This document shows positions 1 to 6,157 of a stretch of 7,474 nucleotides of DNA, in pieces. Source of the DNA: Candidatus Wallbacteria bacterium (GTDB taxonomy: Bacteria > Muiribacteriota > UBA6191 > JACPRK01); assembly GCA_016199905.1 (NCBI GenBank), contig JACQFU010000477.1, positions 1 through 7,474 of the forward strand, written 5' to 3'. Under the pieces are notes generated by a model. It worked only from the letters and a program-made list of their open reading frames with translations. It made no database searches and had not been told where the DNA came from. Positions within the stretch are counted from its first letter, which is position 1. Each line of letters begins with the position of its first letter. The position numbers and the translations under genes are program-made.

Positions 1-40
1 AGGTCTTTCCTCTTGGCATGAACCATGATGCTTGGACTGT

Positions 41-60
41 AGCGTTGATTTGAAAACGCT
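41..60. repeat. short inverted repeat upstream of the ABC permease
   Basis: AGCGTT (41-46) and AACGCT (55-60) are perfect 6-base inverted arms around an 8-base loop, 19 bases before the permease ATG. It could be an operator, a weak hairpin at the end of an upstream transcript, or chance. In frame 3 a short open stretch from the window edge ends in TGA at 51-53 and might be the tail of an upstream gene, but it is too short to identify. I see no convincing -35/-10 pair here. Confidence 0.25.
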
Positions 61-79
61 CTACTAGTCTTCCACTCCC

Positions 80-874
80 ATGACCATCGCGCTCCGCATC
101 TTCGCCGGCTTCTTCGTCGCCGCGCTCAAGAACTACCGGCAGTACGCGGCCAACTTGGCGTTCAAGGTGTTCACCTACCCTATCGAAGTCGCGCTCTACC
201 TATCGCTCTGGACCTCGATCTTCGCCAGCGGCACATTTCCGAAGGGGCCCGGCAGCGTGGTCCCCTACTACCTGACGGTGCTCCTGCTGGCGCGGCTGGC
301 CTCTCCCTTCCCGATCGTGGAGGAGCTGGAGAACGCGATCAACTCGGGCGACCTGGTCGGCTACTACGTCCGGCCGATCCCGTACTGGACGGTCATGGCG
401 GGCCGATCGCTCGCGTCATTTTGCGTCAATCTGGTGCTGCTCTTCCCGCTCGTGCTCGGAGTGATGGTCTTCTTCCACGAGCTGGAGCCGACGCCCGTGC
501 GTCTTCTCGAGTTCCTGGCATTGCTGGTCCCATCGAACCTGATTCACCTGGCGATCTACAGCTGCGTTGGGATGCTGACCTTCTGGCTGGAGCGGGTTTG
601 GGGCCTGGCATTCATGTTTGCCTTTCTTTCCGGGTTCCTTTCGGGGTTCACGATCCCGCTCTGGATCTTCCCCGACTGGCTGGCCAAGATCGCGCTCGCA
701 CTGCCTTTTCACTTTCTCTTCCACACGCCCGTGCAGGCGCTGCTCGTGGGGATGTCGCTCGGCGACTTCCTGATCACTTTTGCGCAAGAGTTGCTCTGGA
801 TCGCCGTGCTGGCCTGGATCTGCCGCGCTATCTGGGAAGCCGGCCGCCGCAAATTCAGCGGTCACGGAACGTGA
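80..874 (+). CDS. ABC-2 type transporter permease (DUF990/ABC2_membrane_6-like)
   Basis: This is a 264-residue integral membrane subunit of an ABC exporter, expected to pair with a separate ATPase in the inner membrane; the substrate is unknown. About six hydrophobic segments are visible, near residues 25-47, 59-76, 108-132, 143-168, 173-196 and 229-250. After the second comes the stretch INSGDLVGYYVRPIPY (residues 87-102), which matches the 'G-x-L ... RPI' loop typical of the DUF990 permeases. The motif LPFHFLFHTP (208-217) before the last helix also fits that family, as does the length of about 260 residues. The basic N-terminus (LKNYRQYAANLAFK) is cytoplasmic-like. The ATG at 80 gives the full family length, though no Shine-Dalgarno precedes it. 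Such permeases usually occur as a pair with an ATPase gene, and those partners are not downstream, so they probably lie upstream of the window. The family assignment is firm; the substrate is not inferable. Confidence 0.88.
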   Translation: MTIALRIFAGFFVAALKNYRQYAANLAFKVFTYPIEVALYLSLWTSIFASGTFPKGPGSVVPYYLTVLLLARLASPFPIVEELENAINSGDLVGYYVRPIPYWTVMAGRSLASFCVNLVLLFPLVLGVMVFFHELEPTPVRLLEFLALLVPSNLIHLAIYSCVGMLTFWLERVWGLAFMFAFLSGFLSGFTIPLWIFPDWLAKIALALPFHFLFHTPVQALLVGMSLGDFLITFAQELLWIAVLAWICRAIWEAGRRKFSGHGT

Positions 875-893
875 GGAGAGTCATCCCGGCAGT

Positions 894-919
894 GGCATTC
901 GGCACTCCGGATTCGGTAT
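894..919 (+). repeat. short degenerate tandem repeat (GGCATTC/GGATTCGG type)
   Basis: GGCATTC (894-900), GGCACTCC (901-908) and GGATTCGG (909-916) are three imperfect 7-8 base units. They fill most of the 58-base gap between the permease stop and the regulator's ATG. From general knowledge, runs of GGCATTCGG/GGATTCGG units are common as dispersed intergenic repeats in various environmental bacterial genomes. That this is a remnant of one is inference. Confidence 0.35.
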
Positions 920-932
920 CGTCCCCACTGCG

Positions 933-1541
933 ATGTCCGACGACTTGAATACGGCCCGGGAGCTGGGGAGCCGGCTGCGAACCCTGCGCGTGCGCGCGGG
1001 GATCGATTCGACGGAGACCCTGGCGCAGAAACTTACGGACTCGGGTTATCCAATCTCGAGCCAGGGAGTCTTGAACCTGGAGAATGGCCGTGACGCGGCC
1101 GTCGACGTGTTCTACCTCTTCGGCTTCTCGCGGGCAGTCGGCGTTTCGCTCTTCGAGGTGCTCGCGCTCGAAGGTCCGGTCGCCGGCGAGTTGCGCATGC
1201 GTCTGCGCTCGCGCATCCAGGAACGGTTCGGGACCTTGGGGCAGGCCGCGTCGAAGCTGGGAATCACGCCCAAGCAACTCGACCTCGTGCTCAAGGCCAA
1301 CGGCCGTCTCAGTCCCACGGCCCTCGACCGTTTCGCGGACATCCTCGGCATCCCGCGAAGCGACCTGGCGCCGCTGGACGACAACCGCCCGGATCCCGCG
1401 TCGTCGCCGGAGTCTGGCGAGACTCGCGGGGAGACGGCTCCGCCGGCCTCGCCTCCGGACTGGGCCCGCGAACTGCTGGACGAGGTCCGCTCGCTGCGCG
1501 GCCGGCTCGACGCGCTGACGCGAGGCAAGGTCAAGGCGTAG
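933..1541 (+). CDS. two-domain helix-turn-helix (XRE-like) transcriptional regulator
   Basis: This is a 202-residue soluble protein, probably a DNA-binding regulator. Residues 10-53 (ELGSRLRTLRVRAG... to the NLENGR ending) resemble an XRE/Cro-C1 helix-turn-helix; the closing NLExGR is the usual end of that fold. The segment between recognition elements is longer than in a classical XRE domain. Residues 88-147 look like a second helical HTH-like unit, with AASKLGITPKQLDLVLKANG and then LDRFADILGIP. Residues 150-176 are a proline/serine/glutamate-rich linker. The end (about 177-202, WARELLDEVRSLRGRLDAL) is a short amphipathic helix that could dimerise. The open frame extends upstream to 780, inside the permease gene, but the ATG at 933 is chosen because the protein aligns with the HTH fold from there and upstream residues translate a repeat. 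No Shine-Dalgarno is seen. It lies 58 bases after the permease on the same strand, so co-transcription is possible. Its target is unknown. Confidence 0.78.
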   Translation: MSDDLNTARELGSRLRTLRVRAGIDSTETLAQKLTDSGYPISSQGVLNLENGRDAAVDVFYLFGFSRAVGVSLFEVLALEGPVAGELRMRLRSRIQERFGTLGQAASKLGITPKQLDLVLKANGRLSPTALDRFADILGIPRSDLAPLDDNRPDPASSPESGETRGETAPPASPPDWARELLDEVRSLRGRLDALTRGKVKA

Positions 1542-1563
1542 CCCAATGTCGCCCTGAACCCTG

Positions 1564-1617
1564 CCAGGGGAGAGCTTCCCCCTGGACCCTCTGGTCAGGT
1601 TCGGAGCGAAGCTCCGA
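1564..1617. terminator. tandem hairpins between convergent genes (candidate bidirectional terminator)
   Basis: Two perfect 7-bp hairpins lie in the 92-base gap between the converging regulator and dehydrogenase genes. The first is CCAGGGG (1564-1570) with CCCCTGG (1579-1585) around an 8-base loop. The second is TCGGAGC (1601-1607) with GCTCCGA (1611-1617) around a GAA tri-loop. Between them, CCTGGACC and GGTCAGG can also pair with one bulge. There is no clear T-tract on either strand, so this is not a classical intrinsic terminator. Its position at two gene ends makes a stop or mRNA-end-protecting role likely. A dispersed palindromic repeat is the alternative. Confidence 0.5.
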
Positions 1618-1633
1618 TTGGCAGACTAGCGCG

Positions 1634-3298
1634 TCAAACGAGCGTCGCGAACTGCGCCGCAAGGTCCGCGGGGCGCGGCGGCCGGCCGGGCGCCGTGACG
1701 AACCGCGTCAGGAACGCCTGGGCAGCCGTCTTCTCCCGTTCGCCGCCCTTCGCCGCGGCGTCGCAGAGCAGCACGGCTTCGAAGGCGCGAGCCGCCCTCT
1801 CGCACCAGTGGCGCGCGCCGACCGTCCATCCGTCACCCTCCGACCTCATCAGGTCCGCAGCCTCGGACTCCAGCCCCCGCACCAGCGGGTCGAGCACCCC
1901 GGCCGACTCTCCTCCGAACGCGCCCTTGCGGGCCCGCATCGTCTCGACGAATGCCGAAAGCGAACCCTCCTTCGCCATCGCCCGGAAGCAATCGAGCACC
2001 AGAATGTTCGTCGTTCCCTCCCAGACCGGCAGCACCTGGGCGTCCCGGTAGAGCCGCGAGGTCACGCGGTCCTCGACGTACCCATTCCCACCCAACATCT
2101 CCACCGACTCCGAAGCACATCTCACCGCGAGCCGTCCCGTGAAGAGTTTTCCCAGGGGCGTCAGGATGCGCAGAAGCGGCCGCACCGAGGCTTCCCCCGC
2201 ATCCAGGCGGTCGAGACAGGCGACCGTCTCGAAGACCAGCGCGCAAGCCGCTTCCAGCTCCAGCGCCATCGCCACGAGCGTGTCCTGGACCATCGGATAA
2301 CTCGAGAGCGTCTTGCCGAAGGCCTGCCGCGCCTTCGCGTAGCTCGCCGCCTCCCAGAAAGCGCGCCGGATGAGCGATATCGACGCCACGGCGTTGTAGA
2401 GCCGCGACAGGTTCAGCATCTCGGTCATATAGATGAACCCTCGGCCGGCGTCGCCGATCAGGTGCGCGACGGCCCCCTCGATCCGCACCTCGCCCGTCGG
2501 CATCGACCGCGTCCCGAGCTTGCTCTTGAGCCTCATCACGAACCAGGGGTTGAGGCTGCCGTCCGGCAGGCGCCGCGTCATCGCAAAGAGCGCCAGCCCC
2601 CGCGTCCCCGCGGGCGCCCCTTCCGGCCGGGCAAGAACCATCGCCAGGTCGGTCTCGGCGTTGGAGCAGAACCACTTGTCGCCCGTGAGCCGCCAGCTGC
2701 CGTCCGGCGCCTTGCTCGCGACGGTGTCGCAAGCGCCGACGTCGCTGCCGCCCTGTTTCTCCGTCAGGAACATCGCGCCTTGCCAGTAGTCCGGCGGCCG
2801 CGACCCGAGCTTCGCCAGCATGGTCGACTTGAGTTCCTCGGTCCCAAATTGCTCGATCAGCCGCGCTGCGCCGTCGGTCATGCAGATGGGGCAGTAGAGC
2901 CCCTGTTCGGCCTGGGAAAAGACATAGCCAAGGGCGAACTTGACGCGGTGGGTCTGTTTGCCGAGGAGACGGCGGACCTCCGGAGAATAGAAATCGGCGA
3001 CGATCCCTTCGCCATAAGCGATCTCCTTGAGCCGCGCATAAGACGGATGGATCGCGATTCGTTCCGTCCGCTCGCCTTGCCGATCGTAGGGCGCCAGCTC
3101 GGGCGGATTGGCGTCGGCCTCGAAGGCCAGCGTATCGATCTCTCCCGCCGCGAGCCGCCCCATCCGGTGAAGCCGCGGCTTGGCCCAGTCCATCGCCGTG
3201 GCGTCGAGGTGCCGCGCGAGCAGCGCCTGGAATGCCGTATCGACCGCGTAGAAGTCCTCGCACCGGATATCGGGAATGCGCTCGCTATTGGGATTCAT
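1634..3298 (-). CDS. AidB-like acyl-CoA dehydrogenase
   Basis: This is a 554-residue flavoprotein of the acyl-CoA dehydrogenase superfamily, AidB-like branch. It is predicted to be a soluble FAD-dependent enzyme; the natural substrate of this branch is poorly defined. Family marks in order: an N-terminal extension with ANPPELAPYD (residues 63-72), close to the 'NVNPPELLRYD' stretch of E. coli AidB; CPICMTDGAARLIEQF (136-151); the FAD/substrate-loop motif FLTEKQGGSDVG (177-188), nearly identical to AidB; DKWFCSN (207-213); RLKSKLGTRSMPTGEV (256-271); MLGGNGYVED (401-410); and PVWEGTTNI (424-432), whose Glu427 is at the usual catalytic-base position. Total length matches AidB (541), including the C-terminal helical part. 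In E. coli AidB belongs to the adaptive response to DNA alkylation, and its C-terminal region binds DNA; whether that applies here is unknown, so no symbol is given. ATG at 3298 is preferred; an in-frame GTG at 3307 would add three residues. Neither has a clear Shine-Dalgarno. The gene is alone, convergent with the regulator. Confidence 0.92.
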   Translation of the reverse strand: MNPNSERIPDIRCEDFYAVDTAFQALLARHLDATAMDWAKPRLHRMGRLAAGEIDTLAFEADANPPELAPYDRQGERTERIAIHPSYARLKEIAYGEGIVADFYSPEVRRLLGKQTHRVKFALGYVFSQAEQGLYCPICMTDGAARLIEQFGTEELKSTMLAKLGSRPPDYWQGAMFLTEKQGGSDVGACDTVASKAPDGSWRLTGDKWFCSNAETDLAMVLARPEGAPAGTRGLALFAMTRRLPDGSLNPWFVMRLKSKLGTRSMPTGEVRIEGAVAHLIGDAGRGFIYMTEMLNLSRLYNAVASISLIRRAFWEAASYAKARQAFGKTLSSYPMVQDTLVAMALELEAACALVFETVACLDRLDAGEASVRPLLRILTPLGKLFTGRLAVRCASESVEMLGGNGYVEDRVTSRLYRDAQVLPVWEGTTNILVLDCFRAMAKEGSLSAFVETMRARKGAFGGESAGVLDPLVRGLESEAADLMRSEGDGWTVGARHWCERAARAFEAVLLCDAAAKGGEREKTAAQAFLTRFVTAPGRPPRPADLAAQFATLV

Positions 3299-3317
3299 GA
3301 GGATCACGATAGACCCA

Positions 3318-3576
3318 GGGGGCAGGGAGGAGCAAGGCGGGGCAGGGGGGGAGGAGAGCAGATTGAAGATGGGAGATTTGAAATTTGAGACGGAGCGATA
3401 GTTGACTGAGCGACAGAAGACAGACGATTATCGACCGAAGACGGGGCCCTCATTTTCTGTCGGCGATCGTCTGTCTTCTGTTGCTCAGTCTCGATTTGCA
3501 GATTTCGGCCTTTGGATTTCGGTTTCAAATCCTCCCATCGTCTCCCCGCCCCCCCCCCCCGCGCTCCCCGCTCCCG
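3318..3576. repeat. composite imperfect inverted-repeat element filling a divergent intergenic gap
   Basis: Three nested pairs are visible. The inner arms 3404-3428 and 3466-3490 are 25 bases each with one mismatch; the left starts GACTGAGCGACAG and the right is its reverse complement with CAACAG instead of CGACAG. The 37-base interior is itself partly self-complementary. The middle arms are GATGGGAGATTTGAAA (3368-3383) and the complement of GATGGGAGGATTTGAAA (3523-3539), which differ by one inserted base. The outer flanks are a G-rich block (3318-3353, with G runs of 5, 3, 4 and 7) and a C-rich block (3543-3576, including 12 consecutive C at 3549-3560). Tokens such as CAGAAGACAGACGA and GATTTGAAATTTGAGA resemble intergenic repeats seen in many environmental genomes. 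The element occupies nearly all of the 291 bases between the divergent dehydrogenase and glycosyltransferase genes. It is more A+T-rich in the middle than its surroundings. No encoded protein is plausible here. Confidence 0.8.
3402..3431 (+). promoter_or_regulatory. possible sigma-70-type promoter inside the inverted repeat
   Basis: TTGACT (3402-3407) matches five of six positions of the -35 consensus. GATTAT (3426-3431), 18 bases later, matches four of six of the -10. The site points toward the glycosyltransferase, with a predicted leader of about 150 bases. It overlaps the left arm of the hairpin, so the match may be incidental to the repeat. Weak evidence. Confidence 0.2.
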
Positions 3577-3589
3577 GACGTGATCCCGC

Positions 3590-5134
3590 TTGCCTGACGC
3601 CACTCTCAGCCCCCCCAACCCACACGCCGCGCCCCCGAGGCTCCTCCCCCTCCAGGCCGTCTTCCTGGCTCAGCTCGCCTACTTCCTGGCGCTGGCGTGG
3701 ATCCGCTTCCTCGACGCCGATGAGGGATTCTACGTTCCGGCGGCGGCCTATCTCGCGCAGGGCCGGCGGCTCTATACCGACTTCTTCTATCCGCAAATGC
3801 CGCTGCTGCCGTGCCTTTACGGCGCTTGGATGTGGCTGCTGGGCATCGATTGGCACGTGGCGCGGGCGTTCTCGGCGCTGCTGGGCGCGGGCATCGGCAC
3901 GCTTCTCTTCCGGCATTGCGAGCAGCTGTTCGAGGACCGCCGCTACGCCTGGGGTGCGCTTGCGGCCTATTCGGTCTGCGGGCCTTGCGTCGGCTGGTTC
4001 CCCATCGTGAAGACCTACTCGATCGCGACCTTCTTCCTGATGGCCTGCTACTGTGCGCTGCCGCGAGGCAGCGACCTGCGCCGCTACGCCTGGGCCGGTT
4101 TCTTCCTTGGGCTGGCGGTGGACGCGCGCCTGACGTTCGTCGTCGCGGGCCTGGGCTGCCTGGCTCACATCCTGACCGAGGAGAGCGCGCGCCGCCGGGT
4201 CCCGGCAGCCTGCGCGGCCTTGACGGCCGGCACCGTGCTGGGACTGCTCGTCTGCCTGCCGTTTCTGTTGCCGGACCCGCAACGGTTCTGGTTCAACAAC
4301 CTGGGCTACCACGCCATCCGCAGCGAGGGCGGGCTGATCGGCTCGTTCACCCAGAAGGCCGCCGTACTGCTGCACCTGGCCGGGATCGTCTCGAGCGAGG
4401 GGGCAGAAGCTTTCCAACTCTGCATCTTGCTCCTCTTCAGCCTGGGGCATGCCACGGCCGCTCTCACACGCCGGACGCCGCTCGCCACCGCGTTCTGGTT
4501 CTCGGCGGCCCTGGCCCTGATGGGCATCCTCCCCACGCCGGCAATGCCGCAGTACTTCTGCGTCGTCTTTCCTTTCCTGATCGTGACCGCGCTTCACTTC
4601 GTCCATTCGGCCGAGGAGCTGCTGCGACCGGCGGACTGCGAGGCTGCGCGGACCGTCTTCCGGCGATTGGCGCTGGGCTTGGCGATCGCCTACGTCGCCG
4701 TCAGCCCCGTCGACTTCGCGCGCTATCTTTCTTGGGGCCGCGACGTGGGCGGCATCCGCGACCCGGCGCAGGTCGTCGACCGCAAGTTCGGCACGGTGAC
4801 CCGGATCGCCCGGCGGATCGACGAGTGGACCCGGCCAGGGGAAGAGGTTCTCAGCGCCTGGTGCGGTCTGCTGCTCACCACGCACGCGCGGCAGCTGCCC
4901 GGAATGGAGAACCCCTTCGGCTTGCTGATCGCCGACAAACTCGACGAGAAAGACCTCGACCGCTATCGGCTCATCACCCGCGCCGGCATCGACCGCTGTC
5001 TTGCGACGCATCGGGTCCGCCTCGTCATCGCGGGCAAGTGGACCCAGCACTACGACTGGACGGAAGCGCTCCAGAAAGCCGGCTACCGCTTGCGCGAGTC
5101 GTACGGCAACTTCAACCTCTGGCTGCTGCCGTGA
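3590..5134 (+). CDS. GT-C family glycosyltransferase (PMT/ArnT-like, GT39/GT83-type) membrane protein
   Basis: This 514-residue multi-pass inner-membrane protein probably transfers a sugar from a polyprenyl-phosphate donor to a lipid, glycan or protein on the periplasmic side. After the first hydrophobic segment (about 21-40) comes LDADEGFY (41-48), the acidic Asp-Glu loop motif that marks GT-C enzymes. Next is YTDFFYPQMPLLP (62-74), the aromatic-proline motif typical of the PMT_2/ArnT group. Many further hydrophobic stretches follow to about residue 375. The C-terminal ~110 residues are polar and should form the soluble periplasmic domain. GLAVDARLTF (about 174-183) fits a conserved helix-loop of the family. 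The TTG at 3590 is the likely start: an in-frame TGA sits at 3581-3583, and no other upstream start exists. No Shine-Dalgarno is visible. The first 17 residues are proline-rich. Acceptor and donor cannot be told from sequence. The gene stands alone, divergent from the dehydrogenase. Confidence 0.88.
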   Translation: MPDATLSPPNPHAAPPRLLPLQAVFLAQLAYFLALAWIRFLDADEGFYVPAAAYLAQGRRLYTDFFYPQMPLLPCLYGAWMWLLGIDWHVARAFSALLGAGIGTLLFRHCEQLFEDRRYAWGALAAYSVCGPCVGWFPIVKTYSIATFFLMACYCALPRGSDLRRYAWAGFFLGLAVDARLTFVVAGLGCLAHILTEESARRRVPAACAALTAGTVLGLLVCLPFLLPDPQRFWFNNLGYHAIRSEGGLIGSFTQKAAVLLHLAGIVSSEGAEAFQLCILLLFSLGHATAALTRRTPLATAFWFSAALALMGILPTPAMPQYFCVVFPFLIVTALHFVHSAEELLRPADCEAARTVFRRLALGLAIAYVAVSPVDFARYLSWGRDVGGIRDPAQVVDRKFGTVTRIARRIDEWTRPGEEVLSAWCGLLLTTHARQLPGMENPFGLLIADKLDEKDLDRYRLITRAGIDRCLATHRVRLVIAGKWTQHYDWTEALQKAGYRLRESYGNFNLWLLP

Positions 5135-5160
5135 GGTTGGACTTCATCCCTATCCCTGGT

Positions 5161-5199
5161 GGAGGCTTCGCCGCCATACCGCCGACGTCGAAGACGTCG
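5161..5199. terminator. tandem hairpins between convergent genes (candidate terminator)
   Basis: GGAGGC-TTC-GCCGCC (5161-5175) pairs five of six bases. CGACGTC (5183-5189), a GAA loop, and GACGTCG (5193-5199) form a perfect 7-bp hairpin. They begin 26 bases after the glycosyltransferase stop, in the convergent gap before the acyltransferase's 3' end. No T-tract follows on either strand. Otherwise the 180-base gap 5135-5314 shows no gene; near the acyltransferase end only a weak 5-bp stem (TCTTC/GAAGA on the minus strand) is seen. Confidence 0.4.
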
Positions 5200-5314
5200 T
5201 CACGGTCGAAAGCCTGATGCCGGAGCGTTCTCTCGAACATGAACTTTGGAGTCCCGCATCCCACCTCTGCTTGGTCTTTTTGGAATCTTCACCAGAAGAA
5301 GCAGGCGTCTGGGT

Positions 5315-6103
5315 TCATCGCAATTCTCGCCCCTCCGGGCCCTCACGGCCAGCTTCCTCTGATGTAGCCGCGGGCCGGATCCGCCGCGCCGGGACACCGC
5401 CCCATAGCTCGCCGGGCGGGATTCGAGTTCCCTTGGGCACCACGCTGTGCGCCGCCACGGTGGCGCCGTCCCCGATCTCCACTCCGGGCAGCACCACCGC
5501 CATCAGCCCGACTGTCACCCGGGAGCCGATCCTCGTCGGCGCCAGCACCAGTTCGCCCCGCTCGGCCGAGTGGCAGATCAACGTGACGTCGCCGCCGATG
5601 ACCGAGTCGCTTCCTATGGTGAGGAGACAGCTGTCGGCCATCACGTTGGTGTTGATCTGCACTCCCGGCCCGATCTCGGCGCCCATCGCCCGGTGGAACG
5701 CCGGCAGCAGCGGCGTGACGCGCATGAAGTTCATGAACGTGAAGCGCACCAGCAGGATCAGCGCGTTGTAGGAGGCCCACCGGAAGCTTTCACGCGAGAT
5801 GTAGGCGTAGCGCCCTGGCCTCAGGTCGAGCATCGTCAGCCTCCGGAGCGCCGCCACCAGCACGCAGAGCGTGCAGCCCGACACGAACGGCAATGCTCCC
5901 AGTGCCAAGGCCATCGACAGAAGTTGCAGTGCCGGCGCCGCGTTCGACACGGAAGATCGCACCCTGCTCAGCATTGCTAGGGACGGGTACAGCGCCAGCC
6001 CGAACAGCACTGCCGCCTCAACGTACAAGCCCAAAGTGGCCGACCAGAGAATGGCGCTCTCCAGCGATCTCGATAGCCTCTTCTTCGACGCGCCCAAGCT
6101 CAC
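5315..6103 (-). CDS. membrane-anchored left-handed beta-helix (hexapeptide-repeat) acyltransferase, Pls C-terminal-like
   Basis: This is a 262-residue protein. The N-terminal half has two hydrophobic segments (about 17-46 and 57-86), then RPGRYAYISRESFRWASYN (95-113) and another hydrophobic stretch (114-134). The C-terminal half, from MGAEIGPGVQI (140-150) to LWGGVPARRI (233-242), is built of [I/V]G-x4 hexapeptide turns: IGSDSVIGGDVTL, RIGSRVTVG, VLPGVEIGDGATV. These form a trimeric left-handed beta-helix as in O-acetyltransferases. The ending 'WGGVPAR' is typical of these enzymes. His178 in LICHSAERGEL is the candidate catalytic histidine. The order hydrophobic helices, PG-x-Y...S...RW, then LbH resembles the terminal domains of epsilon-poly-lysine synthetase-type proteins, here free-standing and unfused. 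GTG at 6103 is the first usable start after an in-frame stop at 6131-6133. It follows the PAS gene on the same strand after 54 bases, so they may form an operon. The acyl acceptor is unknown. Confidence 0.82.
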   Translation of the reverse strand: MSLGASKKRLSRSLESAILWSATLGLYVEAAVLFGLALYPSLAMLSRVRSSVSNAAPALQLLSMALALGALPFVSGCTLCVLVAALRRLTMLDLRPGRYAYISRESFRWASYNALILLVRFTFMNFMRVTPLLPAFHRAMGAEIGPGVQINTNVMADSCLLTIGSDSVIGGDVTLICHSAERGELVLAPTRIGSRVTVGLMAVVLPGVEIGDGATVAAHSVVPKGTRIPPGELWGGVPARRIRPAATSEEAGREGPEGRELR

Positions 6104-6157
6104 CTCGCCCGCCGCCCGCCGCCGGCGGCTCTACGTGCATGATACCGGGCGAAGGGA

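Noticed and set aside
780..932. Upstream TTG start of the regulator frame, giving 253 residues
   Set aside because: It would overlap the end of the permease gene by about 95 bases and translate repeat sequence with no conserved fold; the ATG at 933 fits the HTH domain start.
1808..3388. 526-residue open frame on the plus strand opposite the dehydrogenase
   Set aside because: Arg/His/Pro-rich composition without any domain; the minus strand encodes a full-length AidB-like enzyme.
3361..3545. Possible CRISPR array
   Set aside because: The repeated words are inverted, not direct and evenly spaced; there are no unique spacers and no cas genes.
3318..3576. Insertion sequence or transposon end
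   Set aside because: No transposase frame, and no target-site duplication that I could recognise; at most a non-autonomous hairpin element.
3304..3618. 104-residue minus-strand frame in the intergenic element
   Set aside because: It only translates repeat words (QQKTDDRRQKM, LSSVAQ) and proline runs; no ribosome binding site or domain.
3402..4010. 202-residue plus-strand frame beginning in the inverted repeat
   Set aside because: Its N-terminus translates the repeat (KTDDYRPKTG) and poly-C, and the rest is a frame-shifted shadow of the glycosyltransferase.
3485..5050. 521-residue open frame on the minus strand opposite the glycosyltransferase
   Set aside because: Rich in Glu, Arg, Gln and Asp with no recognisable domain; it is the antisense shadow of a gene with clear GT-C motifs and membrane helices.
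3811..5217. 468-residue plus-strand frame within the glycosyltransferase gene
   Set aside because: Arg/Ala/Gly/Pro-rich out-of-frame translation typical of high-GC DNA.
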